From the NCBI GenBank assembly GCA_902601455.1, contig CACKNC010000001.1, positions 158,240 to 222,239 of the forward strand: a stretch of DNA of 64,000 nt, in the 5' to 3' direction. The notes below the pieces were generated by a model that ran no database searches, was not told where the DNA came from, and saw only the letters and a program-made list of their open reading frames with translations. Of the stretch, positions 38,440-46,307 are shown in pieces. Position 1 is the stretch's first letter. Every line of letters begins with the position of its first letter. Both the position numbers and the translations under genes were made by a program. Source of the stretch: an uncultured Alphaproteobacteria bacterium. GTDB taxonomy: Bacteria; Pseudomonadota; Alphaproteobacteria; HIMB59; GCA-002718135.

Positions 38440-38456
38440 GTTTCAAAATCTGAAAC
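38440..38456. promoter_or_regulatory. Candidate operator upstream of soxB
   Basis: Perfect inverted repeat GTTTCA-AAATC-TGAAAC lies in the 150-bp gap between the divergent Ldh-family gene and soxB, about 40 bp before the soxB start. Six-base half-sites and 5-bp spacer suggest a dimeric regulator. No regulator gene is adjacent, so the partner is unknown. Confidence 0.45.
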
Positions 38457-38496
38457 TTATTATTTTGGTCTAAACATATGAGGATATAGGAATTTT

Positions 38497-39762
38497 ATGA
38501 CTCGTTTTAATGCATGGAATGTATTTAAAAATGGTTTCACCGGCCAAAAAAATTGGGATCGTCAATGGCGTGACCCAGTGCCAAAAAAAGAATATGACAT
38601 AATAATAGTAGGAGGAGGCCTTCATGGCTTAGCCACTGCATATTACTTGGCAAAAAATCACAATAAAAAAAATATAGCAGTTTTAGAAAAAGGATGGATT
38701 GGTGGAGGAAATGCTGGAAGAAATACAACGATAGTTCGTTCAAATTATATGATGCCTGGCAATCATGAATTTTATGAGCATTCATTAAAACTATGGGAAG
38801 ATTTAAGTCATGATTTAAATTATAATGTGATGTTCAGCCAGCGAGCACATGTCTCATTATTCCATAGTCCAAGTGCAAGAGATGGCGCAGCTCGAAGATA
38901 CAATGTAATGCGTTTGCATGGAACAGATGGAGAGTTGTGGGACTTGGATACTTTGAAAAATAATATACCTCATTTGAATTATGACAATGCACGCTTCCCT
39001 ATTTTGGGGGCAGCAGTTCAAAAAAGAGCTGGTAATGCAAGACATGACTCAGCAGTATGGGGATATGCTAGAGCGGCTGATAGTTTAGGTGTAGATATTT
39101 TACAAAATTGTGAGGTCACTGGTGTTAAAAGATCACAAAATAATATTGAAAGTTTGGAAACTTCAAGAGGAACAATAAAAGCTAAGAAAGTTGGTTTTGC
39201 TGTAGCCGGATATACCTCAGTATTATGGCAAATGGCTGGATTAGGAAACCTACCTATTGAGTCACATAAACTTCAAGCTTTTGTTACAGAGGCTATTAAA
39301 CCTCTTTTAGATCATGTAGTTGTTTATGGTGTCGGAGGAGCGCACTTCTATATTTCTCAATCAGATAAAGGTAGTATGGTTTTTGGAGGAGATCTAGATT
39401 GGTACAAGTCATATGCTCAAAGAGGAAATTTACCAATCGTTCAAGACTCTGCTGAAGCTGCAATGGCTATCATGCCTTGCTTAGGTAGGATTCGTCTTTT
39501 ACGTCACTGGGCTGGTGTAATGGATATGTCAATGGACGGTTCTTTTTTCATATGCAAAACCCCTCTATCAAATTTGTATCTCAACGCTGGTTGGAATTAT
39601 GGAGGCTTTAAAGCAAGTCCTGCGTCTGGTTGGTATTTTGCCGATTTAATTGCAAATGAACAGCCTCATAGAAATGTTCAAAATCATAATTTAGAAAGAT
39701 TTGAAAAAGGAATTAATATTGACGAGCGTGGTGCTGGTCCAGACCCAAAGTTGCACGGTTGA
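38497..39762 (+). CDS. soxB: Sarcosine oxidase beta subunit
   Basis: It binds FAD and the covalent FMN and oxidises sarcosine to glycine. The 421 residues have the FAD Rossmann motif IIVGGGLHGLATAYYL near residue 32, GNARHDSAVWGYARAADSLG with the covalent-flavin His region, and the C-terminal NAGWNYGGFKASPASGWYFA. Start ATG 38497. First gene of soxB-D-A-G, the order seen in alphaproteobacteria. Confidence 0.95.
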   Translation: MTRFNAWNVFKNGFTGQKNWDRQWRDPVPKKEYDIIIVGGGLHGLATAYYLAKNHNKKNIAVLEKGWIGGGNAGRNTTIVRSNYMMPGNHEFYEHSLKLWEDLSHDLNYNVMFSQRAHVSLFHSPSARDGAARRYNVMRLHGTDGELWDLDTLKNNIPHLNYDNARFPILGAAVQKRAGNARHDSAVWGYARAADSLGVDILQNCEVTGVKRSQNNIESLETSRGTIKAKKVGFAVAGYTSVLWQMAGLGNLPIESHKLQAFVTEAIKPLLDHVVVYGVGGAHFYISQSDKGSMVFGGDLDWYKSYAQRGNLPIVQDSAEAAMAIMPCLGRIRLLRHWAGVMDMSMDGSFFICKTPLSNLYLNAGWNYGGFKASPASGWYFADLIANEQPHRNVQNHNLERFEKGINIDERGAGPDPKLHG

Positions 39763-39763
39763 T

Positions 39764-40048
39764 ATGATTAGAATTAAATGTCCATATTGTGGTGAGAGAG
39801 ATCATAGTGAATTTACTTATGGAGGTGATGCCTCTGTAGAGTACCCAGCACTTGATGCATCTGTGTCAGATTGGACAAAGGCTATTTTTTTTCGCGAAAA
39901 CATAAGAGGTAATCAAAAAGAAACCTGGCATCATACAAATGGATGCAGACTGTGGTTAGAAGTCGAGAGATCTACAATCACTCATGAAATTAAAAGTGTA
40001 AAAGCTTGCCATCCACAAATTGATAAAATAACAAAAAATAATTCATGA
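39764..40048 (+). CDS. soxD: Sarcosine oxidase delta subunit
   Basis: A small zinc-binding subunit. The 94 residues start MIRIKCPYCGERDHSEFTYG; I chose this ATG, 1 bp after the soxB stop, over an in-frame ATG at 39701 inside soxB. The CPYCG motif and downstream His/Cys (ETWHHTNGCRLW) are the Zn ligands. It overlaps soxA by 4 bp. Confidence 0.95.
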   Translation: MIRIKCPYCGERDHSEFTYGGDASVEYPALDASVSDWTKAIFFRENIRGNQKETWHHTNGCRLWLEVERSTITHEIKSVKACHPQIDKITKNNS

Positions 40049-43002
40049 CATCGATAAGAATAAAAAATTATGGTAAAATTAATAAAGATAAAGTTATTAA
40101 ATTTACTTGGGATAACAAAGAATACTCTGGATATGAAGGTGACTCCTTAGCTTCTGCACTTTTAGCTAATGATATAAGAATAGTTGGTAGAAGTTTTAAA
40201 TATCATCGTCCACGTGGTGTTATGTCATGTGGAGTTGAAGAGTCAGGTGCTCTTGTAACTGTTGGATCTGGAAGTAAAAGAGACCCTAACGTTCGTGCAA
40301 CTACGCAAGAGCTTTATTCAGGATTAAATGCATCGGGACAAAATGCTTTCCCAAGTGTAAATTTTGATTTTGGTGGTATCAATAATTATTTAGGCCGCTT
40401 TTTTGCTGCTGGTTTTTATTACAAAACTTTTATGGGTTTACCTCCATTTGAATGGGGTAAAGGTACTGGAATCTGGATGGTTTTTGAGAAAATTATTCGT
40501 AAAGCAGCAGGGATGGGTAAGGCCTCAAGAGAACCTGATCCAGATAGTTATGAACATGCTAATGATTTTTGTGATGTGCTTGTTGTTGGGTCTGGTCCTG
40601 CAGGTGTTGCTGCTGCACAAGAAGCAGCTAATCAAAATTTGAATGTTATTTTAATTGAACAAGATTCATTATTAGGAGGAAACAACTTAGCCGAAAAAGC
40701 ATTTGACTCGAGTCTTTTGCAAAAACAGTTAGAGAGTAAGGGCATAAGAGTGATGTCTAGAACAACTGCATTTGGTGTTTATGATAACACTGTAGTTGGA
40801 GCATTAGAGAGAGTTACTGATCATTTATCTAACCCAAATACTTTTTTACCACGTCAACGTTTTAGGACGATCAGAGCAAAATATATTATTTTAGCAAGTG
40901 GGGCTCTAGAGCGTCATATTGCTTTCAATAATAATGATATACCAGGTGTGATGACAGCAAATGCTTCAAGACAATATTTGAATAGATATGGAGTTCTAAC
41001 TGGAAAAAAGATTGTTATTACAACAAATAATGACTCTGTTTATCAAACAGCAATTGAACTTCATGAAGCTGGTTCAAAAGTGACAGTGTTAGACTCAAGA
41101 AAAAATATAAAAATCGACTTACCTAAGGAGATAGAGATTCATTTGGAAACCTTACCTTTTAGTATTAATGGCAGTAGGAAAATTGAAAGTCTAGACGTTT
41201 GTAAGACTTCAGATAAAACTAATAAAAATACAATTATTTGTGATCAGGTTCTGGTCTCTGGGGGTTGGTCACCAATAGTCAACCTAGTTTCTCATCGTGG
41301 AATAAAACCAGTGTGGAATGAAGAAAATCTTTGCTTTGTTCCAGGAGAAATTAAAGAAAATATTACAGTTGTTGGTTCAGCAAAAGGTATTTGGAATAAT
41401 GAAGATTGTATACAATCTGGTATTGTTGGAGCTAATGAAGCGATGAACTCACTTGGTGTTTCAAAAAAAACAATTTCTCATTTATCTGTTGGTGGTTGGT
41501 CAAATCCTATTAATGCTCTTTTTGAAGTTAAATCAAATAAATTTCCATCTAAAAGTTTTATTGATTTTCAGCATGATGTTACTGCTGAAGATGTAAGATT
41601 AGCTCACAGAGAAGGTTTCGTATCTGTTGAACATTTAAAACGATATACAACTTTAGGTATGGCTAATGATCAAGGAAAGATGGGTAATATAATTGGCCTG
41701 TCACTAATGGCTGAACAACTGGATAAAACTATACCAGAAGTTGGAACTACAGTTTTTCGACCACCATACACGCCTGTACCAATAGGTGCCTTGACTGGTA
41801 GAAATGTTGATAAGCATTTTAGGCCGTTACGAGTGACACCAATGCATCAATGGAATATTGATCATGGTGCCAAAATGATTGATGTGGGGCTGTACCAACG
41901 ACCTTGGTACTATCCTAAAAAAAATGAAACTTTGAGTGATGCTTATATTAGAGAAGCTACAATTGTAAGAAAAACAGTTGGTATTTGTGATGTAACATCG
42001 TTAGGTAAAATTGCTATTCAGGGACCTGACGCAACTGAACTTGTAAACCGTATTTATACAAATCCCTTTGCTAAGCTTCCTATAGGTAAAGCACGTTATG
42101 GTATTATGCTACGAGATGATGGCATTGTAATGGATGATGGTACTTCATGGAGATTAGGTGAGAATGAATATTTTATGACAACATCAACCGCTGCTGCAGC
42201 TAAAGTAATGTCATGGTTAGAAGAATTATTGCAAACAAGATGGACAGATCTTAAAGTGAATGTAACAAGCGTATCTGAACAATGGGCAGGGGCAGCTATA
42301 GCAGGTCCTAAATCAAGGGATGTTTTAAATGAGTGTGTTCTTGATCCAAATAAAATTACAAATGAAAAATTACCTTTCATGGGCGTATTACAAACTAAAC
42401 TTAAAGATGGTACACCTTGCAGAGTTGTTAGGATAAGCTTTTCAGGTGAGCTTGCTTATGAAATGTATATTGAGTCAGATTATGCTCATGGCATGATGGA
42501 TATATTATGGGAAAACGCACAAAAGTATGAAGGCTGTTTGTATGGCTTAGAAGCTCTTGGTGCATTAAGAGTTGAGAAAGGTCATGTAACTGCAGCAGAG
42601 CTTGATGGAAGAGTAACAATTGATGATGCAGGTTTGGGTAAAATGGCATCAACAAAAAAATCTTATATTGGAAGTGCTATGCGAAAAAGAGGAGTTATGG
42701 GTGCCGATGATAGAGATATGTTAGTTGGATTTTATCCTTTAAATGAAAAAGAAACTTTTAATGCTGGAACAATTGTTTGTGAAAAAAATAATATTCATGG
42801 TCAAGGAGTAGGGCGCATTACATCTGTGACGCATTCTCCTGAGCTAGGACATTGGATTGGAATTGGGTTTGTTAAAGGAGGCCTTGAGAAATGGAAAGAT
42901 GTTACATTAGTAGGCGCTGATCCTGTCAGAGATAAGCAAATGGAAATAAAAGTTGTTTCACCACATATGGTTGATCCAGAAGGTAAGAGAATGTATGCTT
43001 AA
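40045..43002 (+). CDS. soxA: Sarcosine oxidase alpha subunit
   Basis: It channels the iminium product to THF, forming 5,10-methylene-THF, and binds NAD. The 985 residues carry the N-terminal Fer2-like part (FKYHRPRGVMSCGVEESGAL), a pyridine-nucleotide oxidoreductase core (DVLVVGSGPAGVAAAQEA near 178), and a C-terminal aminomethyltransferase (GCV_T) domain from about 600 (VTSLGKIAIQGPDA). Typical full length. A short overlapping frame inside soxA is not a gene. Confidence 0.96.
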   Translation: MTSIRIKNYGKINKDKVIKFTWDNKEYSGYEGDSLASALLANDIRIVGRSFKYHRPRGVMSCGVEESGALVTVGSGSKRDPNVRATTQELYSGLNASGQNAFPSVNFDFGGINNYLGRFFAAGFYYKTFMGLPPFEWGKGTGIWMVFEKIIRKAAGMGKASREPDPDSYEHANDFCDVLVVGSGPAGVAAAQEAANQNLNVILIEQDSLLGGNNLAEKAFDSSLLQKQLESKGIRVMSRTTAFGVYDNTVVGALERVTDHLSNPNTFLPRQRFRTIRAKYIILASGALERHIAFNNNDIPGVMTANASRQYLNRYGVLTGKKIVITTNNDSVYQTAIELHEAGSKVTVLDSRKNIKIDLPKEIEIHLETLPFSINGSRKIESLDVCKTSDKTNKNTIICDQVLVSGGWSPIVNLVSHRGIKPVWNEENLCFVPGEIKENITVVGSAKGIWNNEDCIQSGIVGANEAMNSLGVSKKTISHLSVGGWSNPINALFEVKSNKFPSKSFIDFQHDVTAEDVRLAHREGFVSVEHLKRYTTLGMANDQGKMGNIIGLSLMAEQLDKTIPEVGTTVFRPPYTPVPIGALTGRNVDKHFRPLRVTPMHQWNIDHGAKMIDVGLYQRPWYYPKKNETLSDAYIREATIVRKTVGICDVTSLGKIAIQGPDATELVNRIYTNPFAKLPIGKARYGIMLRDDGIVMDDGTSWRLGENEYFMTTSTAAAAKVMSWLEELLQTRWTDLKVNVTSVSEQWAGAAIAGPKSRDVLNECVLDPNKITNEKLPFMGVLQTKLKDGTPCRVVRISFSGELAYEMYIESDYAHGMMDILWENAQKYEGCLYGLEALGALRVEKGHVTAAELDGRVTIDDAGLGKMASTKKSYIGSAMRKRGVMGADDRDMLVGFYPLNEKETFNAGTIVCEKNNIHGQGVGRITSVTHSPELGHWIGIGFVKGGLEKWKDVTLVGADPVRDKQMEIKVVSPHMVDPEGKRMYA

Positions 43003-43555
43003 TAGAAATTCAGCAATTATAGAAAAGTATAATGTTGGTAAAAATCCTTTTGAAGATAATATTGAAATTATATTTTCTGAAGATCGCAATCTTATAATTC
43101 AACAAATTGCTGCATGGCCTGATGAAATAACAAACATAGAAAAGTTTTTTTCTGATCAATTAGGAAGTCAGAAAAATATAGATTTTAATAGAGGGGAAAT
43201 TTTAAAAAATAATTCACTTTGGAGAATGGAGCCTTCTAAATGGTGGTTATTAGGTGACACTATTAATTTACCAGAGAATTTAGGTACATCACTTGAGCTA
43301 TCACACGCTTTCACTTCAATATCAATTGAAGGAGATAAAACTGGCACATTACTCAATAGGCACTTACCTCTTGATTTACGATTAGATAATTTTCCTATAA
43401 ATTCATCTGCAAGTTCTGCAATTCATCATGTTAGTGTTAAACTTTTTAGAATTAGTGAAAAAGAATTCAAACTTTTTATTCCTAGAGGTTTTGCTCTATC
43501 TATCTGGGAAATATTACTTGAAACAGCCTCTCAATTTGGATTTGAAATAAAATAG
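42995..43555 (+). CDS. soxG: Sarcosine oxidase gamma subunit
   Basis: Fourth subunit of heterotetrameric sarcosine oxidase. I chose ATG 42995 (MLNRNSAIIEKYN), overlapping the soxA stop by 8 bp; an upstream ATG at 42953 lies well inside soxA. The 186 residues show low similarity but contain WRMEPSKWWLLGD-like motifs and SISIEGDKTGTLLNRHLPLDL. Completes the sox operon, with GlyA, PurU or FolD not seen adjacent. Confidence 0.9.
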   Translation: MLNRNSAIIEKYNVGKNPFEDNIEIIFSEDRNLIIQQIAAWPDEITNIEKFFSDQLGSQKNIDFNRGEILKNNSLWRMEPSKWWLLGDTINLPENLGTSLELSHAFTSISIEGDKTGTLLNRHLPLDLRLDNFPINSSASSAIHHVSVKLFRISEKEFKLFIPRGFALSIWEILLETASQFGFEIK

Positions 43556-43568
43556 CTTCAAAAGTTTA

Positions 43569-43597
43569 TTGACTAATATACATGTGTTACTATTTGA
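43569..43597 (+). promoter_or_regulatory. Candidate promoter before the DoxX-family gene
   Basis: TTGACT (43569-43574), about 16 bp, then TATTTG (43591-43596), with the ATG at 43604. If real the transcript would be nearly leaderless. The -35 is good, the -10 poor; low confidence. Confidence 0.3.
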
Positions 43598-43603
43598 TAA
43601 ATA

Positions 43604-43984
43604 ATGAGTAATTTAGTCGACCTTTTATCAAGAATTTTCCTTTCAGCCGTTTTTCTAGTAAATGGCATTGCTAAAACAAATAATATCGACGGAACAGCAG
43701 GTTGGATGGAAATGTACGGCTTACCTGGATTTTTGATTTATCCTGCTATTATTCTTGAGTTGGTTGCACCTTTATTTATTATCATTGGTTTTTATGTAAA
43801 GCTTAGCTCTTTAGCATTAGGATTTTTCTGTATTCTTACTGCTATTATTTTCCTAAGAGATCTATCTGACCCTATGACATTAACTAACTTTCTTAAAAAC
43901 TTTGCAATGGCAGGTGGTTTTTTTATTCTTTATTTGAATGGCTCTAAAAAATTTAGTTTAGATTATTATCTCAGTCATAAATAA
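43604..43984 (+). CDS. DoxX-family small membrane protein
   Basis: The 126 residues have four predicted membrane helices, beginning NLVDLLSRIFLSAVFLVNGIAK and including YGLPGFLIYPAIILELVAPL, the DoxX-like core. Many DoxX relatives work with redox or thiol homeostasis partners, but the function here is unknown. Two bp before a second small membrane gene. Confidence 0.78.
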   Translation: MSNLVDLLSRIFLSAVFLVNGIAKTNNIDGTAGWMEMYGLPGFLIYPAIILELVAPLFIIIGFYVKLSSLALGFFCILTAIIFLRDLSDPMTLTNFLKNFAMAGGFFILYLNGSKKFSLDYYLSHK

Positions 43985-43986
43985 GT

Positions 43987-44409
43987 TTGTATATTTATAT
44001 AATTAATTTTCTTGTTTCTATTCTAATGGGATCAATGATTTTTTTCACTACTGTTGTCTCACCTACAACTTTTCAAACTTTAAAAAACAAAGATAGTAGC
44101 AATTTTTTAAGAAGTATTTTTCCTAAATTGTTTTTATTTGGTTTTATTATTTCAATTCTCTCACTACTAATTTCTTTATTTATTAATAATTTAATTATTA
44201 CCATCTTATTAACATTTGTGACTTTATCTTTTCTTTATAATAGAAATTTTTTAACTCCATTAATAAATAAATTTAGAGATATGGAATTGACTGGAGATAA
44301 AGTTGCTAAAAAAAAATTTAAATTAATGCACTTTCTATCTGTATTTTTGTTTATTGGGAATTTCTTATTATTATCTTGTATTCTGATAATAAATTATAAT
44401 AATTTCTAA
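43987..44409 (+). CDS. DUF4149/TMEM205-like integral membrane protein
   Basis: The 140 residues start at TTG 43987 and contain four hydrophobic segments. The pattern SMIFFTTVVSPTTFQTL, an FP-containing helix (SIFPKLFLFGFIISIL) and KFKLMHFLSVFLFIG resembles the DUF4149/TMEM205 family (FF..VV.P..F, FP). No role is known. Probably co-transcribed with the DoxX gene. Confidence 0.65.
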   Translation: MYIYIINFLVSILMGSMIFFTTVVSPTTFQTLKNKDSSNFLRSIFPKLFLFGFIISILSLLISLFINNLIITILLTFVTLSFLYNRNFLTPLINKFRDMELTGDKVAKKKFKLMHFLSVFLFIGNFLLLSCILIINYNNF

Positions 44410-44451
44410 ACTTATTAGACATTATTCTTTTTACATATTAAACAATTCCTT

Positions 44452-45624
44452 ATGATTTTTTCTAAAGAAGAATATTTATCAAGATTAGCAAAAGTTAAAA
44501 AAACAATGGATCAAAAAAATATGGATGTAATCATTCTTACTGATCCATCAAACATGCATTATTTAACTGGATACGACGGTTGGTCTTTTTATGTCCCTCA
44601 AGGAATAATTGTGGCGTTAGATATGAATGAACCAATATGGTTTGGAAGAAGACAAGATTCTAAAGGAGCAAAAGTAACAACTTATCTTAAAGATAAAAAT
44701 ATTATTTTTTATCCTGAAGATCTTATTCAGTCACCACCAACACATCCCTATGATTTTGTTTCATCTTTTATTCATGAAAATAATTGGGCAAATAAAAATA
44801 TCGGTGTTGAAATGGATGCATATTACTACACTGCGGAAAATCATTATAGATTAACATCAACATGTCCTAATGTTAATTTTAGCGATGTAACACTATTAGT
44901 GAACTGGATAAGATTAATTAAGTCTGAAAATGAAATAAATTACATGAAGGAGGGAGCTAAACTTGTTGAGGTTGGAATGAAAACGGCATTTGATAATATA
45001 AAGTCCGGAGTTAAGCAGAGTTATGTTGCTGGAAAAATTCAAAATAGTTTAATTGGTGGAAATGAAGAAATAAATATAGGTGGAGAATATGCAGGTCTAA
45101 CCACTATTTTAGCAAGTGGAGTCTCTGCTTCAGCTTCACACTTAACACCCAAAGATAATTTATTTAATAATAATGAGGGAACTATCATCGAGCTAGCAGG
45201 AGTTAAAAATCGATATCACTGTCCTTTATCTAGAACTGTTTATTGCGGCAAGCCTGACTCAAAAACTTCAGATATTATGAAAATTACAAATGAAGGAGTA
45301 GAAAAAGCAATCTCTGTTACTAAGCCTGGCAATACTGCTAATGATGTTGCTATTGCATTTTGGTCAGTATTAGAAAAATATGGTATCGAAAAAGACTCGC
45401 GTCTTGGGTATGCTATAGGAGTTGGTTATCCTCCTGATTGGGGAGAACACACTATGTCTATCAGAAAAAATGATATGACGGTATTGCAACCCAATGTTAC
45501 GTTTCATATGATTGCAGGAATGTGGATGGATACTTGGGGTTTGGAAGTAAGTGAGTCAATTAATGTTACAGAAAACGGATGTGAGCTTTTATGTAATTTA
45601 TCAAGAGAACTTCATCTTGTTTAA
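44452..45624 (+). CDS. doeA: Ectoine hydrolase DoeA (EutD)
   Basis: It opens the ectoine ring to N-acetyl-diaminobutyrates. The 390 residues are M24-fold with an N-terminal TDPSNMHYLTGYDGWSFYVPQ and the C-terminal GVGYPPDWGEHTMSIR and FHMIAGMWMDTWGLEVSES, the DoeA signatures. The M24 metal ligands are absent (TIIELAG, HCPLSRT, GYAIG, HMIAG, VSESI at those positions), as in this metal-free subgroup. It is 15 kb from ehuABCD, separated by the sox genes, but in the same region. Confidence 0.9.
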   Translation: MIFSKEEYLSRLAKVKKTMDQKNMDVIILTDPSNMHYLTGYDGWSFYVPQGIIVALDMNEPIWFGRRQDSKGAKVTTYLKDKNIIFYPEDLIQSPPTHPYDFVSSFIHENNWANKNIGVEMDAYYYTAENHYRLTSTCPNVNFSDVTLLVNWIRLIKSENEINYMKEGAKLVEVGMKTAFDNIKSGVKQSYVAGKIQNSLIGGNEEINIGGEYAGLTTILASGVSASASHLTPKDNLFNNNEGTIIELAGVKNRYHCPLSRTVYCGKPDSKTSDIMKITNEGVEKAISVTKPGNTANDVAIAFWSVLEKYGIEKDSRLGYAIGVGYPPDWGEHTMSIRKNDMTVLQPNVTFHMIAGMWMDTWGLEVSESINVTENGCELLCNLSRELHLV

Positions 45625-45626
45625 AT

Positions 45627-46304
45627 TTAATCATTAGCATCGCCTCCACCAGCTCCTTTTTCTCTAGATTCTTCTGACTCAGGAACATAAGTTCTAAAAG
45701 CTAAATCAGAAATCTCATCCCAGCTAGACTGGTCTGGATTCAAACCATTTGATATGTTTGTGTTCAGAATATTATAATCAAAAGAGTCTATTTCTTTAGA
45801 TATCTGGTACTCATTTGTAGACATGTTTAAAATAAAATTTGAACAATCATTATTTTTTATATCATCATGAATGAAAATCTTATTTTTACCTAAAACTGCA
45901 TAAATTTTATTTTGATTAATGATTTTTGAAAAAATATTTTTCTTAATAGCTCTATATAAAAGTGGGATCAAAAAAAGAGGATCAGAGCAATTTTGAAATT
46001 CTATATAAATCTCATTATTTTTTGCAGTATGAAAATTTAAAAAATCAATCAAACCTGGCCCAATCATGAGACATGATTTTTTCTCTAAATTAATTGTATT
46101 TGTTAATTTATTATTATCTAAAGCTCCATTAAAATTACTATCAATTTTTTTTTGAATACTAGAAAACAAATGAATGCCATCTAATTCGAATGCTTCTAAC
46201 CAACTAATAATGTATGCTGCATCTTCATCTGCGCCATATGGAAATCCAAGACCTGAAAATGCACGTTGAGCATTTGTAAAGACTTCATAATAGGAGTAAC
46301 TCAC
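45627..46304 (-). CDS. DUF3726-like protein of unknown function
   Basis: The 225 residues resemble DUF3726: an N-terminal YYEVFTNAQRAFSGLGFPYGADEDAAY helix region (family GLGxPxGxAEDAA; shown partly) and the conserved end LAFRTYVPESEESREKGAGG followed by DAND. The middle is poorly conserved. It converges with doeA (2 bp gap) and follows the uncharacterised 557-residue protein on the same strand by 3 bp, so the two likely work together. Confidence 0.6.
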   Translation of the reverse strand: MSYSYYEVFTNAQRAFSGLGFPYGADEDAAYIISWLEAFELDGIHLFSSIQKKIDSNFNGALDNNKLTNTINLEKKSCLMIGPGLIDFLNFHTAKNNEIYIEFQNCSDPLFLIPLLYRAIKKNIFSKIINQNKIYAVLGKNKIFIHDDIKNNDCSNFILNMSTNEYQISKEIDSFDYNILNTNISNGLNPDQSSWDEISDLAFRTYVPESEESREKGAGGGDAND

Positions 46305-46307
46305 AAA

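Noticed and set aside
39701..39763. Upstream ATG for soxD
   Set aside because: It would extend soxD back into soxB; the MIRIKCPYCG start at 39764 matches the family and sits 1 bp after the soxB stop.
40403..40642. 79-codon frame inside soxA
   Set aside because: Alternate-frame shadow with no conserved features.
42953..42994. Earlier ATG for soxG
   Set aside because: Lies deep in soxA; ATG 42995 gives a normal overlap and the family-like start.
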